Shown here piece after piece: positions 19,501-31,667 of a stretch of DNA of 64,000 bases. Each line of letters starts with the position of its first letter. The stretch's first letter is position 1. The translations under genes and the position numbers were made by a program. The stretch spans positions 57,472,920 to 57,536,919 of the forward strand of contig CM055101.1 of NCBI GenBank assembly GCA_029204225.1. The letters are read 5' to 3'. The DNA is from Diphasiastrum complanatum. Taxonomy: Eukaryota; Streptophyta; Lycopodiopsida; Lycopodiales; Lycopodiaceae. The notes under the pieces were generated by a model. It did not search any database, was not told the origin of the DNA, and saw only the letters and a program-made list of their open reading frames with translations.

Positions 19501-21949
19501 AGTCGTAATGATCATCACCCAGCTATCGTGGACATCACTACAAGAAATGGGATGATGTTTCGCCCCCCCCCCTATGTTTTGATCCTAATACAACCCTGGC
19601 TTCGAAAAAATTTGAAGACCAACTGCCAATGGCTCGAGTGTACTAGGCAATCCATGGACAACCAGATTTCAAGTGTGGACGGACTAATTTTGGCTCACAG
19701 ACATTCACAAGTCATTCTTAACCGCCAAGGACAAGAAAAGTATAAAAAGACTGATCTTCATGGATGAAGTTATCAACTATATTATCCAACAACGACGAGC
19801 AAAACGGGCACTCTACTAAACTCCATAGTACCAAGAAACCGACACTACTTTAAGTTGGAGGCCCTGTTGGAAGTATTCCCGTGTAAATAAATAAAATAGT
19901 CGAAAAAAAATTAGAAATAGTTGCGAGGGTCATGACATCCTGCATGCGTAAGCCTATGGCCTAATGAGCACTTGTAAATAATCATTTTTGAATAAATTAG
20001 ACTTTGGGCCATGTAATTAAAAATAAAAATAATATTAGAAGACCAAAGTTAAGTTAAACTTAAGTTTCTAAGTTTTTATAATTAGTCAAAAGTCAAATGG
20101 TGGTAGGTGGAGTGTGTTTATTCCTATACCATGGATTAGTTTGTGAAGAGTGTGAATTTCAATCCCATCTTTTTGCAAGTAGCCAAAAGGAAGCAAAGGG
20201 CAAGGGCCACCCCAAAAATAAAAAAGCACCATTTTTAACCATTTTGCATGCTTATCGAGAGGAGAAAACTCTATTAAATTGGAGAGCAAACATTCTCAAG
20301 TGCTAATCAATCTTGCTATTGTCTTTAGTTGTGTTTTGCTTTTTGCTTCCATTTTCCGGTTATTGTTTGTAGTAGTTATGGCTTTTACTTTAGCATGCAT
20401 ATTGAGCACTTGAGCTAATCCCTCTCTCTCTCTCTCTCTCTCCCCCTTTTCACCTACAATCATAATGAATGCTTGTGTTCAGAATTAGAAAAAGTAGAGT
20501 CAAGTTGGAGTAATGTTAAGATATATAGAGTTAAAAAGCATCTAAAATAACTAAGTATAGTTAAAAACTTATCTTTGTGTTCTAACCCTTCTTGATAGGC
20601 GAAGGGCAGCTCACCATTGAATCTACACACCCTACAGTTTTGATGTCCTCCGAACACTCCATATTCCTCCATGAAAAGCCTAGTCTTTGGGGATAAAGAT
20701 GGCTGGTTTTCCTAGAACCTTGTCGATTAACATTTTGATTGATGTCCTCAATTGATGAGTATGTTTGGTCATATGAACATTTGATTTAATTCCATAGTCC
20801 CTACCTAGCACCAGAAATTCCTAGAGTTTTGGGTTAACAATGGATCAACTTCTAGATAAAGCTACGATTTCATCGTTTTATTTTCTCACCTTTGGTTGCT
20901 CCATTGGTTCCAAGTCTTTGCAAGTAATTTTTTTTGACAAGTTACCTCTTTCTAATGATTTAACATTTTTATTCAAAAGTATCCAACATGTCAATTTCTA
21001 GATCTGACCAAGTATTTTTAATATCTTTTCGATTGGAAATCTTGGCATCGTCATCATTTCAGTAAATCCAATGGAGTCAAAAGTTTCTTGCAAATTTTTG
21101 GTTCAGCTGAGTTAAGAAGCGCATGCCAAATTGAAAAGTTACACAGATATTTATGCAAGAACTTTGAAAAATGTACAGTCCTTTCTCTTAATTATCTTTC
21201 CACTCAATTTTCTTTGTAATCTGAATAACGTACTGTCCTTTCTATGAATTATCTTTCAGCTCTGAACTCTCTTTGAAATCTGGAAAACGTCTGTCCTCTC
21301 TCTGAACTTCACTAAAAAACAAAACTCAAAATGAAAGAAGTGCAAAAGATGAATAGCAGAAAAAAGAACAAAATAAGAGAAGAAAAAATGCAGAGGGGCA
21401 GGCAACCAGGAGCACTGGATCAGGCACCTGGGAGCAGAGTCTTCAGAGGTAGCCTATGTCGAATTGGCCAAAACGCATTCAAATATCTTATTTCTTGCAA
21501 TTGACCATTGTTAAAAAAAAATGGAAGCATCTTGTATTTTCAGAGATTAATCACATGATGAGAGAGAGATTGATGAGAAATTCTAGTGTTACAGCTCGCA
21601 TTCTGTTTGAAAATTTTGTTCGACGGTGCTGCAGCGTGCTTCACTTCTTTGAAGCCAATTACTTGTAAGCGCTCTAGCCTCTAGGTACTGTATCGCTGTT
21701 TAGATTCTTGTTCAAAGATATTTATCAGCTGAAGAAACGCTCGACAAGAAACTTCTGCTACTAGTTTGGTAGATAACGTGACAGCGAAGGAAGAAAACGC
21801 AGTCAAGACTCAGAAGAGTGAGAGAAACAATCAATCAAAAAACAGTATTTTTTGGATGAAAGAACTGGAAAATGCGGGATTCTCGGCTGCCATTGGTACT
21901 GCTCATGATAACATATTAGCTTAGTATTGTTAATAAAAATATTGTATCT
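19501..21949. other. no gene seen; short (TC)n tract
   Basis: About 2.4 kb without a supportable gene. A 23-bp TC run lies at about 20,420-20,442 and a C run at about 19,563. Open frames here are short and have no recognisable domain. Confidence 0.45.
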
Positions 21950-22341
21950 GGCGACGGCATCTGTGCGGGTAGATAACAGAACACACACGTCCACAAAACT
22001 AACAAGACACATTAGATATCTCCAATCTCAGAATTAACAGACAACTAGACATCTGCAATCTCAGAGATAATACGCCTGAAGCTAATCTGAGATACAAGAA
22101 AAAATCAAACTCATCACGCGCATTTATCGTTAAAGCCCTTGAAAGGCTAATTATATATTAATAGTAGCAAAACTTGAAACAGAGTCTCTAAGGTGTCCGT
22201 CGCCATTCAAGCCTCAAGGGCTTTGTTATGGACATAGAGTGTCATTCTTATCGCTTGGAAAGCGAATCAGGAAAATTGAGCTAGACGTATGTTGCTCAAA
22301 GTTCAATCTCTATTATCTCGCATGTGGTATGTTGTTGGAAT

Positions 22342-23027
22342 TTAGCCGGAGATTTCGATGGGCTTCACTTCGTGCTTAGGTTTCTCGATTTTGGGAACAG
22401 TGACGGTGAGGACGCCATCCTCAACCTTCGCCTTCACTTCGTCCACTTTCGCATTCTCTGGTAAGCGGAAGCGTCGCAGGAAACTGCCCTGCGTACGCTC
22501 CACCCGATGCCATTTGTCCTTCTTCTCCAACTCCTCTTTCTTGCGTTCCCCGCTTATTTGTAACGTACGTCCATCTTCCACCTGAACCTTTACCTCTTCC
22601 TTTTTCAACCCTGAAATCCGAAACAGCCACAAATCAAGAGGCATTCAAAAGATTTATAATACAGGTCAAAGAAGTCGTACAAAACGAACAACAAGAACTA
22701 CCATAAGGAGCGCAAGATCATGAAAATTATCTGGCAATGTATAAGCCAGGCTGAGAAAGATTATTCGAAATTGTGAGCACAACAAAGTCAAGAGATAAAT
22801 GCTGAGATCGGGAGCAATAAATTACCTGGTAGATCGGCTTTGAAAATGTGAGCCTCCGGAGTTTCAAGCCAGTCTACTCGAGTACTCGCAATGGCGCTCA
22901 CATCCTGGGCGAACTGTCGAGAAGGTGCATTGTCCCACAGAGGAAATCTGTCAAAAGGCTCCAAAAATCTATCCAGGGGATCAAAAACACTCTGATCTCG
23001 ACCAAAGAAGAATGGGGTTAAAGCCAT
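22342..23027 (-). CDS. cytosolic class I small heat-shock protein (Hsp20), inverted second copy
   Basis: Exon 1 is 23,027-22,826, the GT-AG intron 22,825-22,611, and exon 2 22,610-22,342; again 156 residues, with the intron at the same codon as the first gene. About a dozen residue differences are scattered (for example [12 protein letters not shown] versus [12 protein letters not shown], and REDs conserved around WHRVER). [26 protein letters not shown] and the terminal IEI are kept. It faces the 13.4-kb gene tail to tail. Reading frames, splice sites and promoter are intact, so both copies may be active. Confidence 0.93.
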
Positions 23028-23219
23028 ATCCAGTCTAAGATGGTATAACTTCCTTCTCGGAAATGAATTGCTGCGTGCGATTGCTAAGATTGTGTAGAGT
23101 TGATCAATTGAGAATCCCCAATTCAGAGCTTATATCAAATACTATGACCGCGTAGCTGTAGATAGTTCGTCTAGAACTCAGTGCTCACTAATATTATGGC
23201 AGCAATGGAAGAATGAGGA

Positions 23220-23340
23220 AAATGAGAAATATATATATACAGAGAGAATGTATAGCGTTAAAGAGTAGAAGAAAGGTCTAGAAAGGTCGAGAAAGAGAGA
23301 GAGGAGGAATCTAGAAGACTCGAGAGAATGGAAAGGGGAA
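23220..23340 (-). promoter_or_regulatory. promoter of the second hsp20 gene
   Basis: On the minus strand the sequence has a TATATATAT box near 23,228-23,240 and, just upstream, TTTCTAGACCTTTCT and TTCTAGATTCC. These are alternating TTC/GA units fitting heat-shock elements bound by HSF. The layout parallels the first copy. Confidence 0.55.
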
Positions 23341-23399
23341 GTTCATGGCCCAAGGCCGTTTTGGGGTCCCTTTTGTGAGGTTAGGTAAGTTAAAAGAAA

Positions 23400-24180
23400 G
23401 CTAATATGGGTGCGAGGCTCTCAATTCTCCGAAAGATATGGACCATGCAAAATCAGCAGGTTTTTAATAAATTCAAGTCCCTTATCTCAGATACTACTCA
23501 ATTTCAATTCGCTTTGCATTTATGGATGCAACTTAGTACTAAGTCTTGCAGTGACTACCTCCTTGCATGGTGTGCACATAGTCCATTATCGTCTAGTTCT
23601 ACAATTGTTCCTTGGAGGGCTTTGACCGACTCGACCTTAAGCCGTTGTTTACCTTTTGTACCTATACAATAGTGAAAATATATTAATATCTTAAAATATA
23701 GTATCCCTCTAACTTGAAAGAATGGTCATCGCCAAGGTACATGCCAACTATGAAGAGAGAAGCGAAGTCTACACGGGAACGCTCATTGGTGAACAACTTT
23801 GAATTAGGGAGGATCTGGCAAGGGGCATGTGAACAAGTTGACCTTTTACGAGCCAAGGTGAGAGACGGTCACGGGTTGGAAAAGCAGATGGGAGGAGAAG
23901 CATGGGTGGAAAAGAGAAGTGGTCCGGATGGGCTCGTCAAGAGAAAGTGGGGTCGTGTCTGGCTACCGAGAAGGGACCAAATATCGAGAAAGGCAGAAGC
24001 AAGGTCTTTCAAGATAAAGGGCCCCTTAAGGCAAAAGGAGCCACCAAAGCTAAGCAGCTTACAAAAGGAAGAGGGAGGCCTAAGTGGGTGGAGGGGGGGG
24101 AACATCAATAGCAGAGGACATGAAAGAAATAAGAAAGTGCCAATGTTGAGATGGGTAGGAGAGAGGCATTAGAAAAAATC
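23400..24180. other. unassigned, includes a 152-codon purine-rich frame
   Basis: A plus-strand frame at 23,714-24,172 is Lys/Arg/Gly-rich and low in complexity. It has no recognisable domain or paralogue in the window. I leave it unassigned. Confidence 0.3.
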
Positions 24181-24526
24181 CATACACCAAAAGTGTCCAA
24201 AATCGGTGGTGCAGCAAAAACAAGTTCTAACACAAGAGTAGAACATTATATCTCAATGGGAGAACAATGTCGGTTCCAAAGATAGAGGTTCATAATCAAA
24301 ATCTGGATCGAGATACTAGTAGCGAAACTTACAACGAACAATTGTGAATTGGAAGTGTGTCAGTTGTGGAGTGAGTCGAGGGAGTCGAGTAAGTCAAATG
24401 AGTTGATGTTGTAGTCAAAGTCGATGGAGTAAGACTCTTTCGAGTTTTTTTTTTTTTTTGTAGTATGTATAGCTTTCAGGATTCTCATTACGGAATGGAT
24501 TTGGACCCGAGCAGTAAAATCCAACA
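24181..24526 (-). mobile_element. partial copia 3' LTR (antisense)
   Basis: The minus strand reads AAGGGGGAG (polypurine tract) then TGTTGGATTTTACTGC, starting at 24,526: the start of a 3' LTR directly downstream of the RNase H fragment at 24.5-24.8 kb. The far end could not be fixed. It includes a run of 16 T. Confidence 0.55.
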
Positions 24527-24529
24527 CTC

Positions 24530-24812
24530 CCCCTTAATGTGGATCTTGGAAAACTTCGATCTTCAGATTTAGAATGTTGTTAAATCTAATGTTATGATCC
24601 TTAGATAATGCTTTGGTGAAGTAATCTGCTGCCATAGAATCTGTCCTATAGTAGACTAATGATATTTCCTTGCTTTGCACCATTTTCTTGAAGTATTGAT
24701 ACCTGATTTCAATATGCTTACTTCGAGAGTAAAATCTTGAATTTAGAGACAGTGCTCTTGTGCTCTGATTATCACAATATATGGTTGTTGGTTGTAATTG
24801 AGCAAGGTCGAT
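24530..24812 (-). pseudogene. copia RNase H C-terminal fragment (antisense)
   Basis: The minus strand encodes IYCDNQSTRALSLNSRFYSR, SKHIEIRYQYFKKMVQSKEI and SMAADYFTKALSKDHNIRF. This is the typical end of a copia polyprotein, ending TAA just before the polypurine tract. The upstream part is lost where the plus-strand LTR at 24,814 begins. Confidence 0.85.
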
Positions 24813-24813
24813 A

Positions 24814-25346
24814 TGTCATGTCCATGACGAGTACATAGGATTCAATATACCCCTAGTCTTGGATACACAGTACTCCGTGAAACAAGCTGTTAGTTATGCC
24901 ACGTCATACTGGACGTGACCCGAAATCAACTAACATCTTTGTGAGGCCCGAAACACACTAAATGGAGTTAGTACAAGGTTTGGGACGATGTATGCATGTG
25001 TAGAGTTATCAATAACAATTCTATGAATAGAGGATCCATTTATAGAGACTCTATTCTAGATAAATCTCTATATAGGGGAGTTAGGACCTTGTATGACCAT
25101 GTGCACAGGTGGTTCCAGGCTCTATATAAGGAGGCCAAACTCGCCCTACTACCTCACCTTTTGGTTGATTCATTGCCAGACTCTCACTCTACTTTCATGC
25201 TTCTTATTCATTGGCTTGGGGGTGAAGCTTCTAGAGTTGATTGGTTGCTTCTACTTGGTTGGGTGGTTTCTCTATAGTGTGTTTTTCATTGTGTTTGTCT
25301 TGTAAGCAGGATCTTGAGAAGCTTTCATTTATAGTGGTATCAGAGC
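24814..25346 (+). mobile_element. retrotransposon LTR with primer binding site
   Basis: Starts TGTCATGTCCATG at 24,814 and contains CTATATAAGGAGG (TATA) near 25,123. It probably ends at GCTTTCA (25,323-25,328), followed after a few bases by TGGTATCAGAGC at 25,335. No gag is recognisable directly downstream. The ends are provisional. Confidence 0.5.
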
Positions 25347-25714
25347 AAGGCGGCTTACGAAGATCGGGAAACTTGGAGAGGTGGTGCTTTTCATTGAAAT
25401 TTTGGGGTAGATCAACTAGTATTCTCATCCAGGTGATGGAACAAATGTGCAAGTTGGTGGATCTTCCTAATTTCAATTTGCATGTTACTAAGATCCATGT
25501 CTCTCTTGATTTTTTTTTGGTTTTTGGTGAATTGTCCTAGAAAGCCAATTTGTGATGTTTTTTTGGAGCTTTTTCTTGTGTAGCTCAAATCTTGTGTAGA
25601 TCTGAACTTTCCAGCAAGTGTATTTTCATATTAGAGATGAAATTAAGGATGCTAGATCTTTCAATTATTTATGATTCTAGGCTATGTTTTGGTCAAAATT
25701 GCATGGTTTTTAAA

Positions 25715-28612
25715 CTATTCTCAAAAGTCTTGTATGTTTCTAAGCTCTCTATAAATTTGTTATTAGTAAGTAGAATTACAGATTTAGGTCATAAGGTGGA
25801 GTTTGAGTCAGATCAATGTAGAATTATCAATAGGAGCAATAAGATCCTTACACTCAGCAAGAGGCGTAGATACTTATATAGATTGGCACATTGTTATTCT
25901 GATTCTAGTCAAGCCTTGAAAACCTCTGTTTTTGTCAATAAAGCATTACTATGACATCACCACTTAGGACACTTGAATTATGCATCTGTTTTGAACATGT
26001 CCAGACAATCCCTAGCACTTGATCTCGACTATCCTTTTGACAAAGTCAATCTCCCTGTGTGCCATAAGCTACATTCTTGGAAAGCAAACTAGGATTCCTT
26101 TTAGATCGAGTCATAAGCATGCAGATGTTGTTCATTCAGATATATGTGGAGCTATGCAAACTCCATCATTACTAGATGCAAAGTATTTCATTACCTTCAT
26201 TGACTAATTCTCCAGAAGAACAGTTGTTTACTTCATTAAGCAAAAATCGGAGACTTTCATCAAATTCAAACAATTCAAAGAGCATGTAGAAAATCAAACT
26301 GACAAACGAATCAAAGCACTGAGGTCCGACAACGAGGGAAAATCATTAGAGGAATTCTGAATCCAAAAAAGACCCTTAAAGGAATGCCACATAGATTGAC
26401 AAAGTTTATTAATGTAAACTACCAAAATAAATTCATTTTCTATCCAAAGTCTTTTTCATTTCTACCCACACTTTTTTCGATGCTTAACCCTTCTATGTAC
26501 ATTACCATTTGTAGTTCATTGAAAATAGTATAACTTTTTAATTGTAGCTCCGATTGAGACAAAAATTATATCGTTGGAAAGCGCTTGATGAGAGCTTTCC
26601 AACAGTATCCTAGATGACCTAATTCCAAGTACCATTCAAAAGTTATGGCCGATTAAAGTCTCAACAAAAAGAAGTCCAAATATCGCTCTTGTGCGCGGAT
26701 AGAAGGGGCCATCTCTGTGTACAAGAATGATATTTGGACCTTTTTTTGTTGAGAATTTGACCGGCCATAACTTTTGAATGGTAGCCTGGAACAGGTCATG
26801 TAGGATACCGTTGGAAAACTCTCGTCGAGCGCTTCTCAACAATATAATTTTTGTCTCAATCGGAGCTACAGTAAAAACGTTATGCTATATTTAATGATAA
26901 TTGTATTTTATACTATGGATAACATGTCATGCTTGTGGGCTGTCCCCGACGCCAAATTATAAAATTATTAAGGATTTTTTTTTGTTTTTTCAATTCTAAT
27001 GAGCTACGTTACGTAGATTTCAAATTTGAGTGTTTTGATTGGTCCATGTATAAGCAAAATTTGAGAAAAGAATATAAAAAATATCTTTATAAAGGGTCTT
27101 TTTTGGATTTAGAACTCTAATGATATCTCCACCAAATTTAAGCAATACTGCCTTAACAATGGCATTGAGCAACAATACATTACCTCCTATTCGCCTCAGT
27201 CAAATGGTCTTGCTGAGAGAAAGAACAGAACCTTAGTCGAATCAGCAAAGTGCATGTTATCACATGCGACACTTTCGAAGTCCTTATGGGCTAAATCTGT
27301 ATCAATAGCAAACTATATTTAGAACAGATGTCCTATTAAAGGTGACTCAGACAAAACATTATTCGAAGTTTGGACAGCTACCAAACCTTCTTTATTAAGC
27401 TGACGAGTGTTTGGATGTACTGCTTATGCACAGATTCGAAGAAGACATTTACATGGTGCAACCCAAAGGTTATATTATTGAAGGTAAACACAATCATGTG
27501 TGTAAACTCTTTATGGCTTGAAACAATCTGCTCGAACATGGTTTCAAAGGATCAATACTTTTCTTATTGATCACGGCTACACACCTAGCTCTTCAGATTC
27601 GAATATTTACTTCAAGACAATGCAACAGTCTTTTATCATTATCACTCTATACGTGGACAACACATTGCTCTTTGGCAACAATATCGATCTGATAAAAGAA
27701 GCTAAGACTATGCTATCTTCCGAATTCGACATGACCGATCTGGACAAAGCTCATTTTTGCCTTGATATTCAAATCTATAGAGACAGAAATCAGAAGTTGC
27801 TCTACATTACTCAACAGAGGTACATCTACAATATGTTGGTCAGATATAATCTACTTAATTGCAAGTTATCTCTCTCACCAATGGAACCAGATCTCAAATT
27901 GTCAAAGGACCAATGTTCGCAAACAATCGAAGAAAAGGAGCAGATGTGTGAGTATTCTTATCATTCGATAATAGATCTCTTATGTACGTAATGCTCTATA
28001 CCAGGCTAGACATAGCTTCTGCAGTCAGCTCCCTAAGTCAGTTTATGACTAACTCTTGTATGACACATTGGAAGGCTCTTATCAAAGTCATGAGATATCT
28101 TCGAGCTACTATGGACTTTTGTATTTGTTATGGAGCAGTTGACAATGACAAACTCAATTTACTCAGTGGTTACATAGATGCAAGTTGGGCAGAAGATGTA
28201 GACACTCGTATATCCACTTCTGGTCGCAAGCAATCTTTGATAGCTCTATCTTCTACAGAATCAAAGTATATCGCAGCCTTACAAGCTACAAAGGAAGCAA
28301 TTTGGTTGAGAAACTTACTTTCAGATATCAGTCTAAATCAATATGCTCCGACATTACTATTTTGTGATAATCAAAATGCCATTGTCTTGTCAACCAAACC
28401 TAGATTTCATTCTAGGAGTAAGCATATTGAACTCAAGTATCACTATGTCAGAAGCAAAGTTCTCGACAAAGAGGTCAAATTGTAGTATTGTCGAATGCAA
28501 GATATGACAGTAGATATTTATACCAAAGCATTAAGCTTGGATGCACACAGAAAGTTCTGTGCAGAACTAAGTTTAAAGCTCAAGGCATTCATGGATTCGG
28601 ATTATGGGAGAG
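25715..28612 (+). pseudogene. copia polyprotein remnant (integrase, RT, RNase H)
   Basis: Order: GAG-pre-integrase region (SKVLYVSKLSINLLLVSRIT, LGHKVEFESDQC), integrase start with HSDICGAMQTPS and LRSDNEGK, an inserted foldback element (26,344-27,122), then SYSPQSNGLAERKNRTLVES. An internal deletion near 27,420 removes the end of integrase and the start of RT. RT resumes at EDIYMVQPKGY and carries YVDN instead of the catalytic YVDD. RNase H follows (SSTESKYIAALQATKEAIWL, FCDNQNAIVLSTKPRFHSRS). Several stops and shifts. The polyprotein ends just before the polypurine tract (ATTATGGGAGAG) at 28,612. Confidence 0.85.
26344..27122. mobile_element. foldback / TIR element inside a copia integrase
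   Basis: A 779-bp insertion with imperfect ~38-bp terminal inverted repeats: CATTAGAGGAATTCTGAATC at the left end against the reverse of GGATTTAGAACTCTAATG at the right. It splits the integrase codons DNEGK | ISTKFKQYC. Inside, 26,517-26,897 is a long imperfect palindrome, arms ~170 bp (GTAGCTCCGATTGAGAC at 26,544 and its mate ending 26,869). There is no coding capacity, so it must be non-autonomous. The flanks suggest a short AT target duplication, which is not certain. Confidence 0.7.
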
Positions 28613-29487
28613 TGTTGGATTATTCTCCTACTAATCAACTAATTGACATTTTAATATTTGTCCAACTTTTATCTTCGTGTTTTTATGTAGTCTGCATAAC
28701 TACTCGGAAATAGTTTACAATGTCGACATTTTTGGGATTTTCTCTCACTTCGGCTTTTTCGCAAAATACCAGATACCTCAAATGTTAAGGAAATGACTTT
28801 AGCGAAGACCTTCACGTTTTTCGCATTTTTCACAAGACAATTTATTGTTCATCTTAAAGGCTACAGACTTGCTCTAACCGTTTAGCAAGTAAATTTTCTG
28901 GAGACTATCGGGATGGATGCCAGCACATTACAGCCAATTGGATGACGCATTTGACGACTTAATTAGCTGTCCTACTATTGGACGTTGCCGCATTTTCTTA
29001 GTATAAATGACTGCTCATATTTCTACATTTCATATAGTATTGATGCGATCAAGAGATCAGCAAGTATTGAATAGTTAGCTCTCTCTCTCAAGCCTAAGAG
29101 CTTGGAGACTCTTGAGCAATCTAGCTCATTTCTTTAGAGTTGATTAGAGATTGCTATTGCGCTCACTGCTTATTAGCATTGCGCTTCATTCAGACTTTTA
29201 TTTAGTCACTCAAAGATAGCTTAGAGTACGCGACTTTGATCCGCAAACTTGTTGTACTCATTTACATTTGTTTCGGTTTTCATACTGAATCGATACTATC
29301 TTCTTATTACGTTCAGCTTCATCTCAAAATGTATGTCTTCCTATAGTTCTTCGCGACTGATTATTTGTCTGATCATTCAATGCTTAGTTATTTGGCTACA
29401 TAATCATTGTAGTACTAATGATTTCATCGTTAGTCACTATTAGATTGAATGTGATTTCTATCACTATTGTTTTGTTCGAAATTGACA
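28613..29487 (+). mobile_element. copia 3' LTR
   Basis: Begins TGTTGGATTATTCTCC right after the polypurine tract and ends at GAAATTGACA. The last ~100 bases resemble the end of the solo LTR at 57,888-58,790 (TTTCATCACTAACGTTCTG, GGTGTAGTCATG in the flank). It contains TATA-like TATAAATGA near 29,003. Confidence 0.6.
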
Positions 29488-29604
29488 GGCGTAGTCATGC
29501 ATAGAGAAAGAGGAAGATATTTTATTTCGTTGTGCACGATATGTTTTTATTCTTGTCGTTCAAATTCTTTTTATTCGAATCTTATTCGAATTATCTTTTA
29601 CACA

Positions 29605-30156
29605 CCACTTTTCAACAAGACCCAATGTGAAAATGATTGTATTTGGGTTGTAGTAGATTGATTAACTAAGTTAGCTGCTTTCATACCAATTAATATAAAG
29701 GCTTCTGATTTAGCCCAGATCTTTGTTGAAAGATTATTTCGGTTGTATGGTCTGCCAAGTGACATTGTTAGTGATAGAGATCCTAAGTTCATAGGTCACT
29801 TTTGGCCAACAGTATTCCATAAACTGAAAACTTCTCTGAGTTTAAGTTCTTCTAATCAATCTGAATTAGATGGCCAGACAGAAAGGACTAATCAAACTAT
29901 GGAAAATATTTTGAGGACATATGTTTTTCACAGGCAATCTCATTGGGAAGATTACCTCCCACTGGGTGAGTTTGCATATAATAGTAGAAAACATTCTGCT
30001 ATAAGTTACAGTCCTTTTATGTTTATGTACGGTTTTTAACCTAGATCTCCAGTAAATGTGGACACGAAACCTGTTAAGATCCATAAAGTTGTTGATTTCC
30101 TGCATGATATGCAAGAGACGTTACAAGTGGCTAAGTGTTATGTCCATTTCTAGTGT
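29605..30156 (+). pseudogene. Ty3/gypsy integrase core fragment
   Basis: The frame reads IWVVVD*LTKLAAFIPINIK, FVERLFRLYGLPSDIVSDRD and PKFIGHFWPTVFHKL. It continues DGQTERTNQTMENILRTYVF, HWEDYLPLGEFAYNSRKHSA and SPFMFMYGF, with a trailing DFLHDMQETLQVAKCY. These are the second Asp and the Glu regions of the DDE integrase and the sequence after it, as in plant gypsy elements. Stops break it. The rest of that element is absent. Confidence 0.85.
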
Positions 30157-31626
30157 GAGGGATTCAGAATAATTCCTGACATGGATAGCCGGTCACTCCA
30201 ATGTATGTGGTTATTAGTTATGCCTTGTCATTCCAGACTTGGTCGATAAAATAATTAATAATCATATGAGGGCCCAGACCTATATTTGGATATAGGAACA
30301 CTTGCATGGCGTTTGACTATTATAATACAAGAATATTATAGGTTGCATGGGGATCCTAACAATAATATTCTCTCCTCGCATGCGTGATTAATAGATTGAT
30401 CAAATGAATTTCTTGCAATAAGCTTTTTTTACAATTCTAGATCAAAAAGTTAATTTCCTAGTGGTTAGGCTATTTACGCAAAAAAATTCATTTGTTTTTG
30501 AAAAAATCAATGCATATCAAGTTGGATGCATATAGGATGTTTCGAAATGTTTTCATTTTGAGACGGTACCTATGAAATTGATTGATGAATCATTTTAATC
30601 GATTTTTACAATTGGTCCATTTTCAACGGATTTCGAAAATTCCAGTTTTCTATAAAGTTTAAGTTGGTCCTTTGAGGTAGTTGAACATGATGACCAAAAA
30701 AAAAAGAAATGACTTGGAAACCCATTTTTTTTAAATTTTTAATTTTTTTTTTAAAAATATCTAAATTTAAAATGTTTCAAATAAATATATTGTAATGTTG
30801 TATTTTGCAAGAAAATAATTCAAGCTACAAAAATTTGGTCAATAGATTTTCAAAAATAACTTAAAATTAGCTTATATAAAATAATAATACTACTCAAAAT
30901 AAAATCATTAGATACACAACCACTAAAATAACAAAAAAATAATTTTTGCTTATTTAAAACAAAAGTTATAGTTTTGTTTTTTTGAAATTTTAGAAGTTTT
31001 TTAAATTACAACTCTTGTATCAAAAAAAATATTTTTTAAATTATGATAAAAATTTTAATCAATATTTATTAAAGTTTTAAATTTTTTAAAATCTTTACTT
31101 ATACCTACGTAAGTTCATTGAATATCTAAACATTAAATAAATACAGAGGAAATTACTTTACAATAATCGAGATTAAATGATTTGTGAAAATATTTAAATC
31201 ACCCTGAAAAAATCTCTTCATTTCTTAAAATTTTTAACAATATTTTTCTTACAAAAAATATTATAATAACACATCCAAAATTAAAATATTATAAACCTGA
31301 CAAATTGTTACAATTTTAATTTTTGATAGTAATTATCAATGTTAAATTTTTTAAAATATTTCAAATGCTTAATTTTAAATCATTAAAAAACAAATTTAGA
31401 ACATTAAATCAATCAAAAAAATTTCAAAACACAATACATAAAAAATTATCAACGCAATTATTTTTTAAAACAAAAGAGAATTTTTTATTCCCAAAAATCA
31501 TCGAGGTCATTTACATCTTTTTCTTTTTCTTGAGTAGCCACTGTACTTTCAAGTGACACCTCTTTTATAGTTTTCTCGACTACCGTAACCACATTATAAT
31601 CTTGAACCAAGACATCAGCAAATTCT
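30157..31626. other. very A/T-rich spacer
   Basis: No gene seen. TGTCCATTTCTAGTG near 30,140 could begin an LTR and shares the phrase GTTAGTTATGCC with the LTR at 24.8 kb. From about 30,700 to 31,500 the sequence is almost entirely A/T. Confidence 0.35.
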
Positions 31627-31667
31627 CCTGTGTCGCCTACTTTTCTCGCTAGCAAGAGGCTAAGATT

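Noticed and set aside
20097-20306. 69-codon frame as a small secreted or membrane protein
   Set aside because: The start is hydrophobic but the rest is Lys-rich and featureless; no promoter or second copy supports it.
23714-24172. 152-codon open frame as a host gene
   Set aside because: Purine-rich, low-complexity basic sequence without domains, introns or a second copy; probably chance.
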